DNA of 27,163 bases from Candidatus Nitrosopumilus sp. (GCA_013002265.1 JABDKK010000033.1:1-27163); one strand, 5' to 3'; shown: positions 1 through 7,211, numbered from the stretch's first letter. Numbers and translations are program-made. The notes: generated by a model not told the origin, from the letters alone.

Positions 1-104
1 GCCTTGAATATGGCATTAGAAATTTTATTTTTATTGAAAGCCGTTACTACGCCACTGCGCTTGCGGATCTCATTGATCGTATTTTCTATTTGTGAATTAT
101 CCAA
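1..104 (-). CDS. ribonucleotide reductase, N-terminal ATP-cone part (truncated by window edge)
   Basis: Only the first 34 codons are visible; the gene runs off the left edge. The peptide has the opening of an ATP-cone domain (NEIRKRSGVVTAFNKNKISN), the nucleotide-sensing allosteric domain found at the N terminus of ribonucleotide reductases. A TTG start at 102-104 is chosen because the codon just before it in frame is a stop (TAA) and a strong ribosome site (GGGGAGA on the minus strand, 111-117) lies six bases upstream. By family knowledge the likeliest identity is the adenosylcobalamin-dependent class II reductase usual in this lineage, but other ATP-cone proteins cannot be excluded from this fragment. 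The gene upstream on the same strand (320-2413) is a reductase-like fusion, which supports a link to deoxynucleotide synthesis. Confidence 0.75.
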   Translation of the reverse strand, partial: MDNSQIENTINEIRKRSGVVTAFNKNKISNAIFK

Positions 105-110
105 TTATAA

Positions 111-150
111 TCTCCCCGCAAACGGTAAGAAAGATGTGGATATAACTTAT
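111..150 (-). promoter_or_regulatory. promoter and ribosome site of the reductase gene
   Basis: Read on the minus strand, a TATA-like ATAAGTTATA lies at 141-150, followed by GGGGAGA at 111-117, six bases before the TTG start. The leader would be roughly 15 bases, so this gene is probably translated with a Shine-Dalgarno site, unlike the many leaderless genes in the window. The rest of 105-319 holds no gene that I can support. Confidence 0.5.
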
Positions 151-254
151 GTGCTTGAAAAGTTTTGATCTTGTCCAATTAAAGAGTCAATTTTTTTAAC
201 ACCACTACTATGAACTTCATACTGGCATAATATTATTTGCAAACTATGATGATC

Positions 255-265
255 TCCGTAACGGA
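255..265. promoter_or_regulatory. 11-base palindrome upstream of the reductase gene
   Basis: TCCGTAACGGA is a perfect dyad (5-base arms around a central A) in the 215-base gap between the reductase and the fusion gene. It is the most G+C-rich symmetrical element in that gap. It could be an operator, but it lies about 110 bases upstream of the proposed TATA box, so this is only a suggestion. Confidence 0.25.
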
Positions 266-319
266 AAATGATCTAAATATTTTAAGAAGAGATCGTAACT
301 AGTTTTTCATTTACGAATA

Positions 320-2413
320 TCAGACAATATATGGTGATTTGCACTTGGGACACTTGTCTTCAAATAGTTCTTCCTTAAATCCACACTCACCACAAATTGA
401 AATTTTCTTCATAGGCTTGAAAGAGGACGTAAGTTCTGATGCCTTTTCAATTGACTTTTTGATCTCTTCAGGCTTTGCTTCCTTGTCAATAGCCAATGTT
501 ACAAGTAAGCCCCCGTTGAGTAACTTTGATAGCTTGTTGCATTCAGAAATAGATTCACTCTTTGCAGTAAAATCAGAAATCTCAGAGGAGTCAATTACCA
601 CGCCTTGAGAATAATAGTCAGTATCCATTGAATTTAGAGACGAATTTTTCCCATACTTCTCACCATCAAGGGATGCAAAACGAATAGATCCTTCTGTTTC
701 AGTCATACAGATGGCTACAGGATCTCCTAATTCTTTGCCCTTTTTGGCTCCAACATCAACTGCAGTTTCAATAACTTTGTGGAGAATATCTCTACCTTCT
801 TTGTTATCCTGGAATCCAAGTATGTTAAAGACTGCTTCCTTGAGTCCAACCAAATTTACAACAAGGGATACAGAACTTCTTTGCATGTATTGAGTATTCT
901 TTGCAAGTATTGGATTTAATCCTCTTCTAGTAAGATCTGAGATCTCTTTCTTTCTTAATGCCATAGATGCTAGAGCTGGTTTCATTAGTAATGCTAATCT
1001 AGCTCTGAAGTAAGTTTCATCTTTGTTTGACTCAAATGCAAGTCTTGGAAGATTAATTGAAACAGATTGTAATGTGATGGATAAAGGACTTGTATTCTTT
1101 GTTGAACCATTTGTTACTCCTGAACTTGATACTTGCCCTTTAGCAAACATTACCTTGCCTCCTAATGAAATAATTTCAGCGGCTGATTTGGAGACATCAG
1201 TTATCTTTCCTTTGTCATGATCAATTATCAAGCCAATCTTTGGTATTGGGGTGATCTTTACGTAATTTTTGTATGCATTAATGATCGAATTAATTATTTT
1301 TGTATCAGTTCCTAATTGTAATCTAATTGAGACAACAGTACTTGTTTTGTTATATTTTGAAGTCGTAGATGCAGTAGCAAATGCATCTGTTAATTTTTGT
1401 TCAAATTCTGGAAGTGACTTTGAATATTTTGTGAATAATCCTGCAAGTCCATCAAGCACAATTTCTTGTGATGCTTCTTTTGATAGAAGAGATATTGTAA
1501 TAGATAATGCACTTGTTATACCATCAAGTTGTTTTGATGAAGAGATTCTTGATACGTCAAGGTATTTTCCACCAAGATCAATTCCATCTTCAATCAATTC
1601 TTTAATGTTAACAAATATGGTGTCTGGAATCATAGACCAAATTCCAGGGTTAGTAATGTGTAAGTCACCAGAAAGATGGGAGTCTGCTACATCTTTTGGA
1701 AGTATGTTTGTTAGCAAGTGTTCAGCAAATACTCGCTGTCCAGTGTTAAACAAGAGGCCTTCAGCGCCATTATCAACATTATCCAAGTTTGAAATCATCT
1801 CCTGGACGTCATAAACAGGCAATCCTAGGCGTGCAAGTTTGTTTCTGTATTCCTCATGGCCATGCTCAAGGAGAACAGAATTGACCATTTCTCTGATTAA
1901 CGAGCCTGTAAGATAGGTGGTCTGATATTTGTAAATTCTATTTTCAACTTCCTCTGTTATTTTTTGGGCTAGCTCTAGTGGTAAACTTCCTTCACGAACT
2001 AATGACTGAATAATTTTATGAGAATTAAATTCTTCAATTGATTCATGGGATGTTCTAACATACATTTTTCCACTTTCAATAATAGATCTTTCTTCAATTT
2101 GTCTAGCCAAACTCAAAACCAATTTTCCAAGATTTGTAATTGTATAACGTCTTTCAGATTTGTTAAGTGCAACAAGTGATTGTCTTAATAATTTTCTCAA
2201 GTGGTAAGCAAATTTGCCACTCTCTTTTTTGGACTTGAATCCAGCTAATGATTTTAGTTCCGAATAAGTTAGAGGCCCCTTGGAGTTTAGGATTCTGAGG
2301 ATATCAATTCTATTGGGACTTGCCATGACAGAAAAGATCATTCTGACACGTTTGGATGTTGATTGTAGAATGCCACTTCTCTTTGGTTCAGATATCTCTC
2401 CAGCTAATTCCAT
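320..2413 (-). CDS. winged helix / ATP-cone / class III reductase-like fusion without glycyl-radical site
   Basis: The protein has 697 residues. Residues about 25-105 form a winged helix of ArsR type (NRIDILRILNSKGPLTYSEL, then a basic recognition helix). Residues about 116-205 form an ATP-cone (RTSHESIEEFNSHKI...). Residues about 215-668 resemble the body of anaerobic (NrdD) reductase: GDLHI near 249, TETEGSIRFASLDGEKYG in the place of the NrdD PaES...D..FG block, then DYY and NGG. The C terminus is a four-cysteine ribbon (C674, C677, C688, C691) as in NrdD, but the protein stops right after it, so the RVxGY loop with the radical glycine is absent. Cysteines elsewhere are nearly absent. Catalysis is therefore unlikely; a nucleotide-sensing DNA-binding regulator of the downstream reductase gene is my inference. 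The ATG start fits a leaderless TATA box 27 bases upstream. Confidence 0.8.
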   Translation of the reverse strand: MELAGEISEPKRSGILQSTSKRVRMIFSVMASPNRIDILRILNSKGPLTYSELKSLAGFKSKKESGKFAYHLRKLLRQSLVALNKSERRYTITNLGKLVLSLARQIEERSIIESGKMYVRTSHESIEEFNSHKIIQSLVREGSLPLELAQKITEEVENRIYKYQTTYLTGSLIREMVNSVLLEHGHEEYRNKLARLGLPVYDVQEMISNLDNVDNGAEGLLFNTGQRVFAEHLLTNILPKDVADSHLSGDLHITNPGIWSMIPDTIFVNIKELIEDGIDLGGKYLDVSRISSSKQLDGITSALSITISLLSKEASQEIVLDGLAGLFTKYSKSLPEFEQKLTDAFATASTTSKYNKTSTVVSIRLQLGTDTKIINSIINAYKNYVKITPIPKIGLIIDHDKGKITDVSKSAAEIISLGGKVMFAKGQVSSSGVTNGSTKNTSPLSITLQSVSINLPRLAFESNKDETYFRARLALLMKPALASMALRKKEISDLTRRGLNPILAKNTQYMQRSSVSLVVNLVGLKEAVFNILGFQDNKEGRDILHKVIETAVDVGAKKGKELGDPVAICMTETEGSIRFASLDGEKYGKNSSLNSMDTDYYSQGVVIDSSEISDFTAKSESISECNKLSKLLNGGLLVTLAIDKEAKPEEIKKSIEKASELTSSFKPMKKISICGECGFKEELFEDKCPKCKSPYIV

Positions 2414-2435
2414 AAATCATTCTTAAAATAAGCTC

Positions 2436-2446
2436 TAATTAAGACT
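2436..2446 (-). promoter_or_regulatory. TATA box of the ATP-cone fusion gene
   Basis: CTTAATTAGAG on the minus strand is centred about 27 bases upstream of the ATG at 2413, the spacing expected for a leaderless archaeal transcript. The gap 2414-2558 also holds a 10-base palindrome TTTCTAGAAA (2489-2498) of unknown meaning. Confidence 0.4.
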
Positions 2447-2558
2447 TATGACTAAATCATTTCAGAGAATTTTTGATCAGGTTTCTAATTTCTAGAAAAA
2501 GATTTTTGGATCAGAGATTGAATTTGAAATACAAAATGATTTGGTAAGTTCTTTAGGA

Positions 2559-2720
2559 TCAGTTTTCTTTTACATCAAGGGAAAATTCTGCTGTTGAAAG
2601 TTTTTGTCCACATGATGGACACTTTCCATTGTAGGGATTCATTACATCTTTTAGAGATTTTAGCATCTTCATGTTTGTGATCTTTTCACCACATTTGCCA
2701 CATGTGACTTCTACGGACAT
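2559..2720 (-). CDS. 53-residue zinc ribbon protein
   Basis: This short frame encodes 53 residues beginning MSVEVTCGKCGEKI and containing a second pair, CPSCG, at 34-38. The two CxxCG knuckles at 7-11 and 34-38 make a typical four-cysteine zinc ribbon. Such tiny ribbons often bind nucleic acid or partner proteins, but the actual role is unknown. Support for the gene comes from the zinc motif, the clean stop, and a TATA-like CTTAATACTT (minus strand, 2741-2750) centred 26 bases before the ATG. It stands alone between the fusion gene and the DUF35/thiolase pair. Confidence 0.75.
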   Translation of the reverse strand: MSVEVTCGKCGEKITNMKMLKSLKDVMNPYNGKCPSCGQKLSTAEFSLDVKEN

Positions 2721-2740
2721 GAAAGTGATTAGACTGTCAA

Positions 2741-2750
2741 AAGTATTAAG
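2741..2750 (-). promoter_or_regulatory. TATA box of the small zinc ribbon gene
   Basis: CTTAATACTT on the minus strand is centred 26 bases upstream of the ATG at 2720, consistent with leaderless transcription. Confidence 0.4.
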
Positions 2751-2790
2751 AATCGATTTTGAATTTTTTTAATTAATCAAACAAATTATT

Positions 2791-3159
2791 TTACTGCTTT
2801 TTAATTATGATTCCACAGTTATCTTCAAAACCAGCAATTTTGGCTTTGGTTCCAACTGGTAGATCTTCAGGGGTAGCAATTCCTGCCATAAATCCAGAAA
2901 TTCTCAAATCTGAATTATCTAATTTGAGTACAACAAAGGCATATGGAGTATATTTCTCAAAGCCTGCGGGAGCCACAGTAATTATGGTATAGGTAGCAAT
3001 TGAGCCCACACCATCCAATAGAACGTCCTCAAAGCCCTTGCTTCCACATTTTAGACAATAATAGGCAGTGGACAGGTGAAGATATCCGCATTCAGTACAT
3101 TTGTGAACTAAGAGTTTCCCTGCTTTTGCATGTTCAATAAGTTGCTCTTCAACAGTCAT
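2791..3159 (-). CDS. DUF35 zinc-ribbon/OB-fold protein, thiolase partner
   Basis: The protein has 122 residues when started at the ATG at 3157-3159 (MTVEEQLIEHAKAGKLL). Four cysteines at 21, 24, 35 and 38 (CTECG...CLKCG) form a rubredoxin-like zinc ribbon, followed by an OB-fold (about 45-120). DUF35 proteins form complexes with archaeal thiolases and help hand acyl-CoA intermediates between enzymes. Here the start codon sits one base after the stop of the thiolase gene, so the two are co-transcribed and probably act as one complex. A longer frame reaching 3210 would overlap the thiolase gene and adds residues unlike the family, so I reject it. Confidence 0.9.
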   Translation of the reverse strand: MTVEEQLIEHAKAGKLLVHKCTECGYLHLSTAYYCLKCGSKGFEDVLLDGVGSIATYTIITVAPAGFEKYTPYAFVVLKLDNSDLRISGFMAGIATPEDLPVGTKAKIAGFEDNCGIIIKKQ

Positions 3160-3160
3160 T

Positions 3161-4315
3161 TTATACACTTTCAAATACATGAACAGCGCAACTTGCGCCA
3201 GTTGCACCAAAGTTATGCGTTAAACCAATTTTTGCATCTTTAACAGTTCGTTCACCAGCCCTTCCAGTTAGTTGATCAAATACTTCAACCACTTGGCCAA
3301 CACCTGTTGCACCAATTGGATGTCCTTTTGATTTAAGACCACCTGATGGATTAATTGAAATGTCTGAATTTAATTTTGTTCTACCTTCACGAACAGCTTG
3401 AATGCCTTGGCCTTTTTCAAAGAACCCTAGATCTTCGGTGTCAACTACTTCTGCAATTGTAAAGCAGTCATGTACTTCTGCAAAGTCAACATCTTTTGAA
3501 GTTATGCCTGCCATATTGTATGCAGCTTCTGCTGCAATCTTGGTACTAGGAATTGTTGTCATGTGTTCACGTCCTTGTAGTGCTGCAGGCGATCCACCTC
3601 TACCTGAACCAGTCACAGCAACATAGTCACCGCCATGCTCTTTTGCAAACTTTTCAGAACAAAGAATAACAGAACTTGCTCCATCAGAGAATGGACAGCA
3701 ATCATAAAGTTTGAGAGGACTTGCAACTACTGGAGATTTCATTACATCGTCAATTGTAATTTTCTTTTGCATGTGAGCTTTTGGGTTTAGAAAACCATTA
3801 TCATGATTCTTTACTGCAACTGCTGCAAAGTCTTCTTCTGTTGCTTTAAACTCAGTCAAGTAAGCTCTTGCCATAGATGCAAATAATCCTGGAAAAGATG
3901 CACCAGCTTGTCCTTCATAGAAAAAGTCTGAACAATATGCAAAGTAAGTTGTTGTCCATTCAGTTCCTGTATGAGTTACTTTTTCAACTCCAGTTACTAA
4001 AAGACAATCATAAAATCCTGCTGCAACATTTGCGTATGCTTCTCTAAAAGATACAGAACCACTTCCACATGCAGACTCTATTGTTAATGATGGTTTATCG
4101 GGAATTCCTAATCTACTCATCAAGACAGGACCAAGGTGTACTTGCTTGTCAGCTACTCCAAAGACGTTTGAAATGTAGGATGCTTTGATGTCTTTTGGAG
4201 AAATCCCAGCGCTTTCTATAGCTGCAACTGATGCCTGAGTAGTAATATCAGCAATACTCTCATTTAATTTTCCATATTTGGTGCTACCAGCGCCAAGAAC
4301 ACAAACCTTTTCCAC
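3161..4315 (-). CDS. thiolase (acetyl-CoA acetyltransferase / SCP-x type)
   Basis: The protein has 384 residues, the usual thiolase length. The nucleophile is Cys83 in ESACGSGSVSF; His282 in VHDCFT and His332 in KGHPIGATG are the other active-site landmarks, and the C-terminal NFGATGASC block follows. In thaumarchaea, thiolases of this kind are assigned to the acetoacetyl-CoA cleavage step that closes the 3-hydroxypropionate/4-hydroxybutyrate carbon fixation cycle; that role here is inferred from family and lineage. The start is GTG (4313-4315), 28 bases from the centre of a TATA box shared with the divergent gene at 4372. A DUF35 partner follows one base after the stop. Confidence 0.9.
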   Translation of the reverse strand: MEKVCVLGAGSTKYGKLNESIADITTQASVAAIESAGISPKDIKASYISNVFGVADKQVHLGPVLMSRLGIPDKPSLTIESACGSGSVSFREAYANVAAGFYDCLLVTGVEKVTHTGTEWTTTYFAYCSDFFYEGQAGASFPGLFASMARAYLTEFKATEEDFAAVAVKNHDNGFLNPKAHMQKKITIDDVMKSPVVASPLKLYDCCPFSDGASSVILCSEKFAKEHGGDYVAVTGSGRGGSPAALQGREHMTTIPSTKIAAEAAYNMAGITSKDVDFAEVHDCFTIAEVVDTEDLGFFEKGQGIQAVREGRTKLNSDISINPSGGLKSKGHPIGATGVGQVVEVFDQLTGRAGERTVKDAKIGLTHNFGATGASCAVHVFESV

Positions 4316-4337
4316 AAATGTTGCTGACCCGAATCCC

Positions 4338-4347
4338 TATAAAAATT
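4338..4347. promoter_or_regulatory. shared divergent TATA box, thiolase and zinc finger gene
   Basis: TATAAAAATT sits in the 56-base gap between divergent genes. Its centre is about 28 bases from the GTG at 4315 and about 30 bases from the ATG at 4372, so one A/T element could serve both directions with leaderless starts. Whether one or two preinitiation complexes form is not visible. Confidence 0.5.
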
Positions 4348-4371
4348 GTTTTAATAAATTCATGATAGAAA

Positions 4372-4839
4372 ATGCCAGTAAAGAAAATTAGTCTTCAAAC
4401 AATCCAGATCAAAAAAAGTGTAGTTAGGCATACTGTAAAAAAATCCAAGTCAAAAACTAGTGTTTTCAAAAAAGAGATCATTCAGTATCTAGACAATAAT
4501 GGGTACTTGTCTTGGTCATCAAAAGACAAAAAATACATGATACTTGGAACAAATTCGCCAAAAAATGGACTAGTAACATGCCCTCAATGCAAATTAGGGG
4601 AATTGATGGTAATTAGATCCAGAACCACAAGAAAGCGATTCATGGGATGTTCCAACTTTTATGGTGGTTGTAAGGCTTCATCGCCATTATTACAAAAGGC
4701 TCGACTTAGGGCTACAAAGAAGCCTTGTGAAGTTTGTATGTGGCCGATGATAATTTTCCGTTACTCAAGAAAACAGAAATGGATCAAGCAGTGTTCAAAT
4801 TTTAGTTGCGATAGTAGAAAGTCTAAGACTTCAAAATAG
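4372..4839 (+). CDS. topoisomerase IA-type zinc finger protein
   Basis: The protein has 155 residues. The first 65 are basic (many Lys/Arg) and contain a short helical segment. Two topoisomerase-type zinc fingers follow: C70, C73, C93, C100 (CPQC...MGCSNFYGGC) and C119, C122, C141, C146 (CEVC...QCSNFSC). These fingers normally sit at the C terminus of DNA topoisomerase I and bind single-stranded DNA; here they stand alone without a catalytic domain. A role in DNA or RNA binding is likely, but the partner is unknown. The 3' end overlaps the convergent hydrolase gene by 17 bases. Confidence 0.85.
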   Translation: MPVKKISLQTIQIKKSVVRHTVKKSKSKTSVFKKEIIQYLDNNGYLSWSSKDKKYMILGTNSPKNGLVTCPQCKLGELMVIRSRTTRKRFMGCSNFYGGCKASSPLLQKARLRATKKPCEVCMWPMIIFRYSRKQKWIKQCSNFSCDSRKSKTSK

Positions 4840-5629
4840 AGTAGACCTTTGGTCTTCTGTTTTTAAGCAGTGGTAATGCTTTGCGTGTTTGTTTTACTTT
4901 GTCAAGATCAATATTGACAAAACTAATTCCTTGTCTTTTTTTCATATCAAGTAGTATCTTACCATATGGATCTACAACCAGACTTCGGCCACAGTAAATA
5001 TTACCCACTTGATCTGGCGCTATTACATAACAACCATTCTCAATAGCACGTGTTTTGTTAATTGTAATCCAATGCTCCTCTTTCATGTTACCTTGTACCC
5101 ATGCAGAAGGCGCAATTAATACTTCAGCGCCAGCTAGTACAAGTGATCGTGACATCTCGGGAAATCTAAGATCATAACAGATCATCATTCCAGTTTTTCC
5201 AAGTGAAGTTTTTACTGGTTTTGCAATCTTTGAGCCTGATGTCATTTTGTCTGATTCTCGAAATCCTAGTGCATCATAGAGATGGATTTTTCTATACGTA
5301 GAGATAACTTTGCCTGTTTCATCAATTGCAAATGAAGTGTCATAGACGCGATCTTTTTTCTTGCTCTTCTCATAAAATGATCCCACAACTTGAATTTTAT
5401 TTTCTTTGGCAGCATTTGCAATTTCTGAAACAAAATTACCACTAATTGTTTCAGCTAGGCTTGCAAGCTGATTTGGCATTTGAGTGGAATTTGTGTAAAA
5501 CATCATAAATTCTGGGAATGCACATAATGTAGCATTCTTTGAGGCTGCTTTTTGGATATACGAGATTATTTTTTTGAGATTGTTTTCTTTGTTAGTTGAT
5601 GCCTTGAATTGCACAACTGCTACCTTCAT
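4823..5629 (-). CDS. nitrilase-family carbon-nitrogen hydrolase
   Basis: With the start at 5629 the protein has 268 residues (MKVAVVQFKASTNKE), the usual family length. The Glu-Lys-Cys triad is present: Glu40 in FPEF, Lys114 in YRKIHLYD and Cys151 in MICYDLRFPE. The sequence is closest in style to the Nit1/Nit2 branch (omega-amidase or deaminated glutathione amidase) rather than true nitrilases, but the substrate cannot be read from sequence. The frame is open upstream to 5707, but a TATA box centred 26 bases before 5629 and the family N terminus favour the shorter form. Confidence 0.88.
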   Translation of the reverse strand: MKVAVVQFKASTNKENNLKKIISYIQKAASKNATLCAFPEFMMFYTNSTQMPNQLASLAETISGNFVSEIANAAKENKIQVVGSFYEKSKKKDRVYDTSFAIDETGKVISTYRKIHLYDALGFRESDKMTSGSKIAKPVKTSLGKTGMMICYDLRFPEMSRSLVLAGAEVLIAPSAWVQGNMKEEHWITINKTRAIENGCYVIAPDQVGNIYCGRSLVVDPYGKILLDMKKRQGISFVNIDLDKVKQTRKALPLLKNRRPKVYSILKS

Positions 5630-5650
5630 GAAAGAGATAAAGTAATTGAG

Positions 5651-5660
5651 AATAAAAGGA
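5651..5660 (-). promoter_or_regulatory. TATA box of the nitrilase-family gene
   Basis: TCCTTTTATT on the minus strand is centred about 26 bases before the ATG at 5629. It lies inside the rejected N-terminal extension, which supports the shorter protein. Confidence 0.45.
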
Positions 5661-5754
5661 TAAACAATTGGTACAACTGGTAAATGTACCATTTTCTTAT
5701 TATTCAAATTCTGTTTATCAATTTCAAACCGACCATAGTGTGTATGTGAACCCA

Positions 5755-5785
5755 GACTGGGGGATTGTTCCAGTCAATCATTTTT
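5755..5785 (+). terminator. hairpin plus T-run in the 5630-6054 gap
   Basis: GACTGG (5755-5760) pairs with CCAGTC (5770-5775), with an alternative GATTG/CAATC pairing (5763-5767, 5775-5779), followed by five T at 5781-5785. On the plus strand this looks like an intrinsic terminator, yet no plus-strand coding gene precedes it. It could end a short RNA or antisense transcript. The gap 5630-6054 holds no supported protein gene. Confidence 0.3.
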
Positions 5786-5838
5786 AAAATTTTGTTATAA
5801 TTTTTGATTAAAGTATGTAACTTAAGACCAGCAACGAT

Positions 5839-5868
5839 TAGTTAATTGGTGAGAGTTCCAATTAACTA
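5839..5868. repeat. 11-base perfect inverted repeat with 8-base loop
   Basis: TAGTTAATTGG (5839-5849) is exactly complementary to CCAATTAACTA (5858-5868). The arms are A+T-rich. It could be an operator or an RNA hairpin; nothing adjacent decides between these. Confidence 0.5.
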
Positions 5869-5918
5869 TAATTTTGAAATTTAGTATTTAGATCATACTG
5901 ATGATTCCTACTATTCCC

Positions 5919-5926
5919 TTTTATAC
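5919..5926 (+). promoter_or_regulatory. TATA box of a possible small RNA
   Basis: TTTTATAC on the plus strand would place a transcription start near 5948. The next plus-strand feature is a hairpin and T-run ending at 6018, so a short transcript is the simplest explanation. Confidence 0.35.
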
Positions 5927-5947
5927 AAAAATCACAAAACAACTATT

Positions 5948-6018
5948 GGTATTACTTTAGTGAGTCATCTGCTAGTTTACCGTCGTCCAGAGATTGGGCA
6001 TTTTGGCCCAATCTTTTT
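5948..6018 (+). ncRNA. candidate small RNA of about 70 nt
   Basis: The interval lies between a TATA-like box (5919-5926) and the best hairpin terminator in the window (5991-6018). It is non-coding and contains a relatively G+C-rich stretch (ACCGTCGTCCAG) in A+T-rich surroundings. It does not resemble tRNA, 5S, SRP RNA or a C/D-box RNA as far as I can see. The start is estimated from the TATA spacing. The RNA would point towards the tautomerase gene, which is transcribed the other way. Confidence 0.35.
5991..6018 (+). terminator. perfect 9-base stem with T-run
   Basis: AGATTGGGC (5991-5999) pairs without mismatch with GCCCAATCT (6006-6014) around a six-base loop and runs into T residues to 6018. 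There is no matching T-run on the minus strand, so it should end a plus-strand transcript. Confidence 0.5.
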
Positions 6019-6054
6019 AATTAAAAGAAGAAAAAACTAGTTGGGTATTCTAGT

Positions 6055-6231
6055 TTACAATTGTTTTCCAGCTAAGAACCAGTTTTCTTTTGGATTGTCT
6101 TCAAAAACAACAATTACATGATTCTCTTTTGTTTTTAGAATCTTAACTGCTGATTCTGTAATTGCTTTTGCATACTCATCTTTTTGTTCCTGTGTTCTAC
6201 CAGGATACATCGATACTGTAATCAATGGCAT
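6055..6231 (-). CDS. 4-oxalocrotonate tautomerase family protein
   Basis: The protein has 58 residues, typical of the small tautomerase subunits. It begins MPLITVSMYPGRT: the proline after the initiator Met is the general base of the family once Met is removed, and Arg12 fits the conserved substrate-binding arginine. The frame is open up to 6252, but only the ATG at 6229-6231 puts proline at position 1, so that start is chosen. The rhomboid gene ends 33 bases upstream on the same strand, suggesting co-transcription. The substrate is unknown; such proteins occur widely without a degradation pathway. Confidence 0.88.
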   Translation of the reverse strand: MPLITVSMYPGRTQEQKDEYAKAITESAVKILKTKENHVIVVFEDNPKENWFLAGKQL

Positions 6232-6264
6232 GATAAGTAAAACTAGAATCAAGAATTTATTCGT

Positions 6265-7023
6265 TCAATAATCTGGTCTGTATCCATATCTTGTACCATA
6301 CGTATATTCAGAACTATGTGTTTTTTTGTATAGATATCCAGTTGCAAATCCTATTGCAAATCCTCCAATATGTGCCATATATGCAACACCTCCACCTGCA
6401 ACACCAAAACCACCTATGAAAAAAGGCAAGAGATTTTGGAAGACTAACCAAAATGGCAGAAACCATTTTGCTTGAATATGCATCATTCTCCAAAAAAATC
6501 CTAACATAAGAAAAGTGGTAATTCGAACTCTAGGAAATATTGCCAAGTATGCTCCAAGTACACCAGATATTGCTCCAGATGCACCTACTGCAGGAATGGA
6601 ACTTGTTGGATCAATTACAATGTGGGCTAATCCTGCACCAGCTCCCCAAGCAAGATAAATTAAAAGAAATTTTGCTTTGCCAAACTTTAGTTCAATGTTA
6701 TCACCAAATATCCACAAAAACAACATGTTACCACCCAAATGCATCAGACCGCCATGCATGAACATTGAACTTAGTAATGAAAAATATGGAGTATCAGGAC
6801 ACGAAATTCCAGGTTGAATCATAGATGAAAAACCAGTAATACAACTGGGAACTGCACCCCATTCAAAAAACATCAAAGCAGCTTGTGAATTAGAAAACTC
6901 CCAGAATTGTCCAGTAAAAGCAATTTCATACAAAAATACTGCGACATTAATCACCATTAATGAAATAGTTACCTTTGGTTTGAATCCTGGTGGATGTGGG
7001 TTTTCGTCTCTTAATGGAAGCAT
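6265..7023 (-). CDS. rhomboid family intramembrane serine protease
   Basis: The protein has 252 residues with about six membrane segments. The catalytic pair is visible: Ser149 in GASGAISG and His218 in AHIGGF; His95 and Asn99 in HGGLMHLGGNM form the oxyanion region. Rhomboids cut transmembrane helices of partner proteins inside the membrane. A soluble N-terminal stretch (1-17, PHPPGFKP) matches many archaeal and bacterial members. The C terminus is Tyr-rich and probably cytoplasmic. Substrates cannot be inferred. A TATA box lies 28 bases before the ATG. Confidence 0.93.
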   Translation of the reverse strand: MLPLRDENPHPPGFKPKVTISLMVINVAVFLYEIAFTGQFWEFSNSQAALMFFEWGAVPSCITGFSSMIQPGISCPDTPYFSLLSSMFMHGGLMHLGGNMLFLWIFGDNIELKFGKAKFLLIYLAWGAGAGLAHIVIDPTSSIPAVGASGAISGVLGAYLAIFPRVRITTFLMLGFFWRMMHIQAKWFLPFWLVFQNLLPFFIGGFGVAGGGVAYMAHIGGFAIGFATGYLYKKTHSSEYTYGTRYGYRPDY

Positions 7024-7047
7024 TAGTCATTTTGAGTGATTAAAATT

Positions 7048-7057
7048 TCTATAATAA
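7048..7057 (-). promoter_or_regulatory. TATA box of the rhomboid gene
   Basis: TTATTATAGA on the minus strand is centred 28 bases upstream of the ATG at 7023, consistent with a leaderless or nearly leaderless mRNA. Confidence 0.4.
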
Positions 7058-7066
7058 GATTATTTT

Positions 7067-7103
7067 AAAAAAGATGAGAAACATGATGATTGTTATGTTT
7101 CTC
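7067..7103 (-). terminator. hairpin terminator after the 8513-7212 gene pair
   Basis: Read on the minus strand, GAGAAACAT (7095-7103) pairs with ATGTTTCTC (7076-7084) around a 10-base loop and is followed by six T (7067-7072). It lies about 110 bases after the stop at 7212 and just upstream of the rhomboid promoter, so it would insulate the two units. The long 3' untranslated region in between has no gene. An 8-base palindrome GGTATACC lies at 7117-7124. Confidence 0.45.
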
Positions 7104-7211
7104 ACCTAACTATGGCGGTATACCAAATTAATTGAAAAATAAATTATAAGAAAATTGGAATATTCGTAAGATGTATTAAAAATAAAAAGAAATAAGATTT
7201 GGAATATTCAG

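Noticed and set aside
247..303. 18-codon plus-strand frame in the reductase upstream gap
   Set aside because: It is too short, has no ribosome site or homologue that I know of, and spans the palindrome that better fits a regulatory site.
1269..1814. Open plus-strand frame of about 180 codons
   Set aside because: It lies entirely antisense inside the ATP-cone fusion gene, has no recognisable domain, and its composition is what a reverse-strand shadow gives.
5708..6054. tRNA, SRP RNA or C/D-box RNA in the non-coding gap
   Set aside because: No tRNA B-box with matching acceptor stem was found; a TGATGA box at 5899-5904 has no paired CTGA box downstream; the region is too A+T-rich for SRP RNA.
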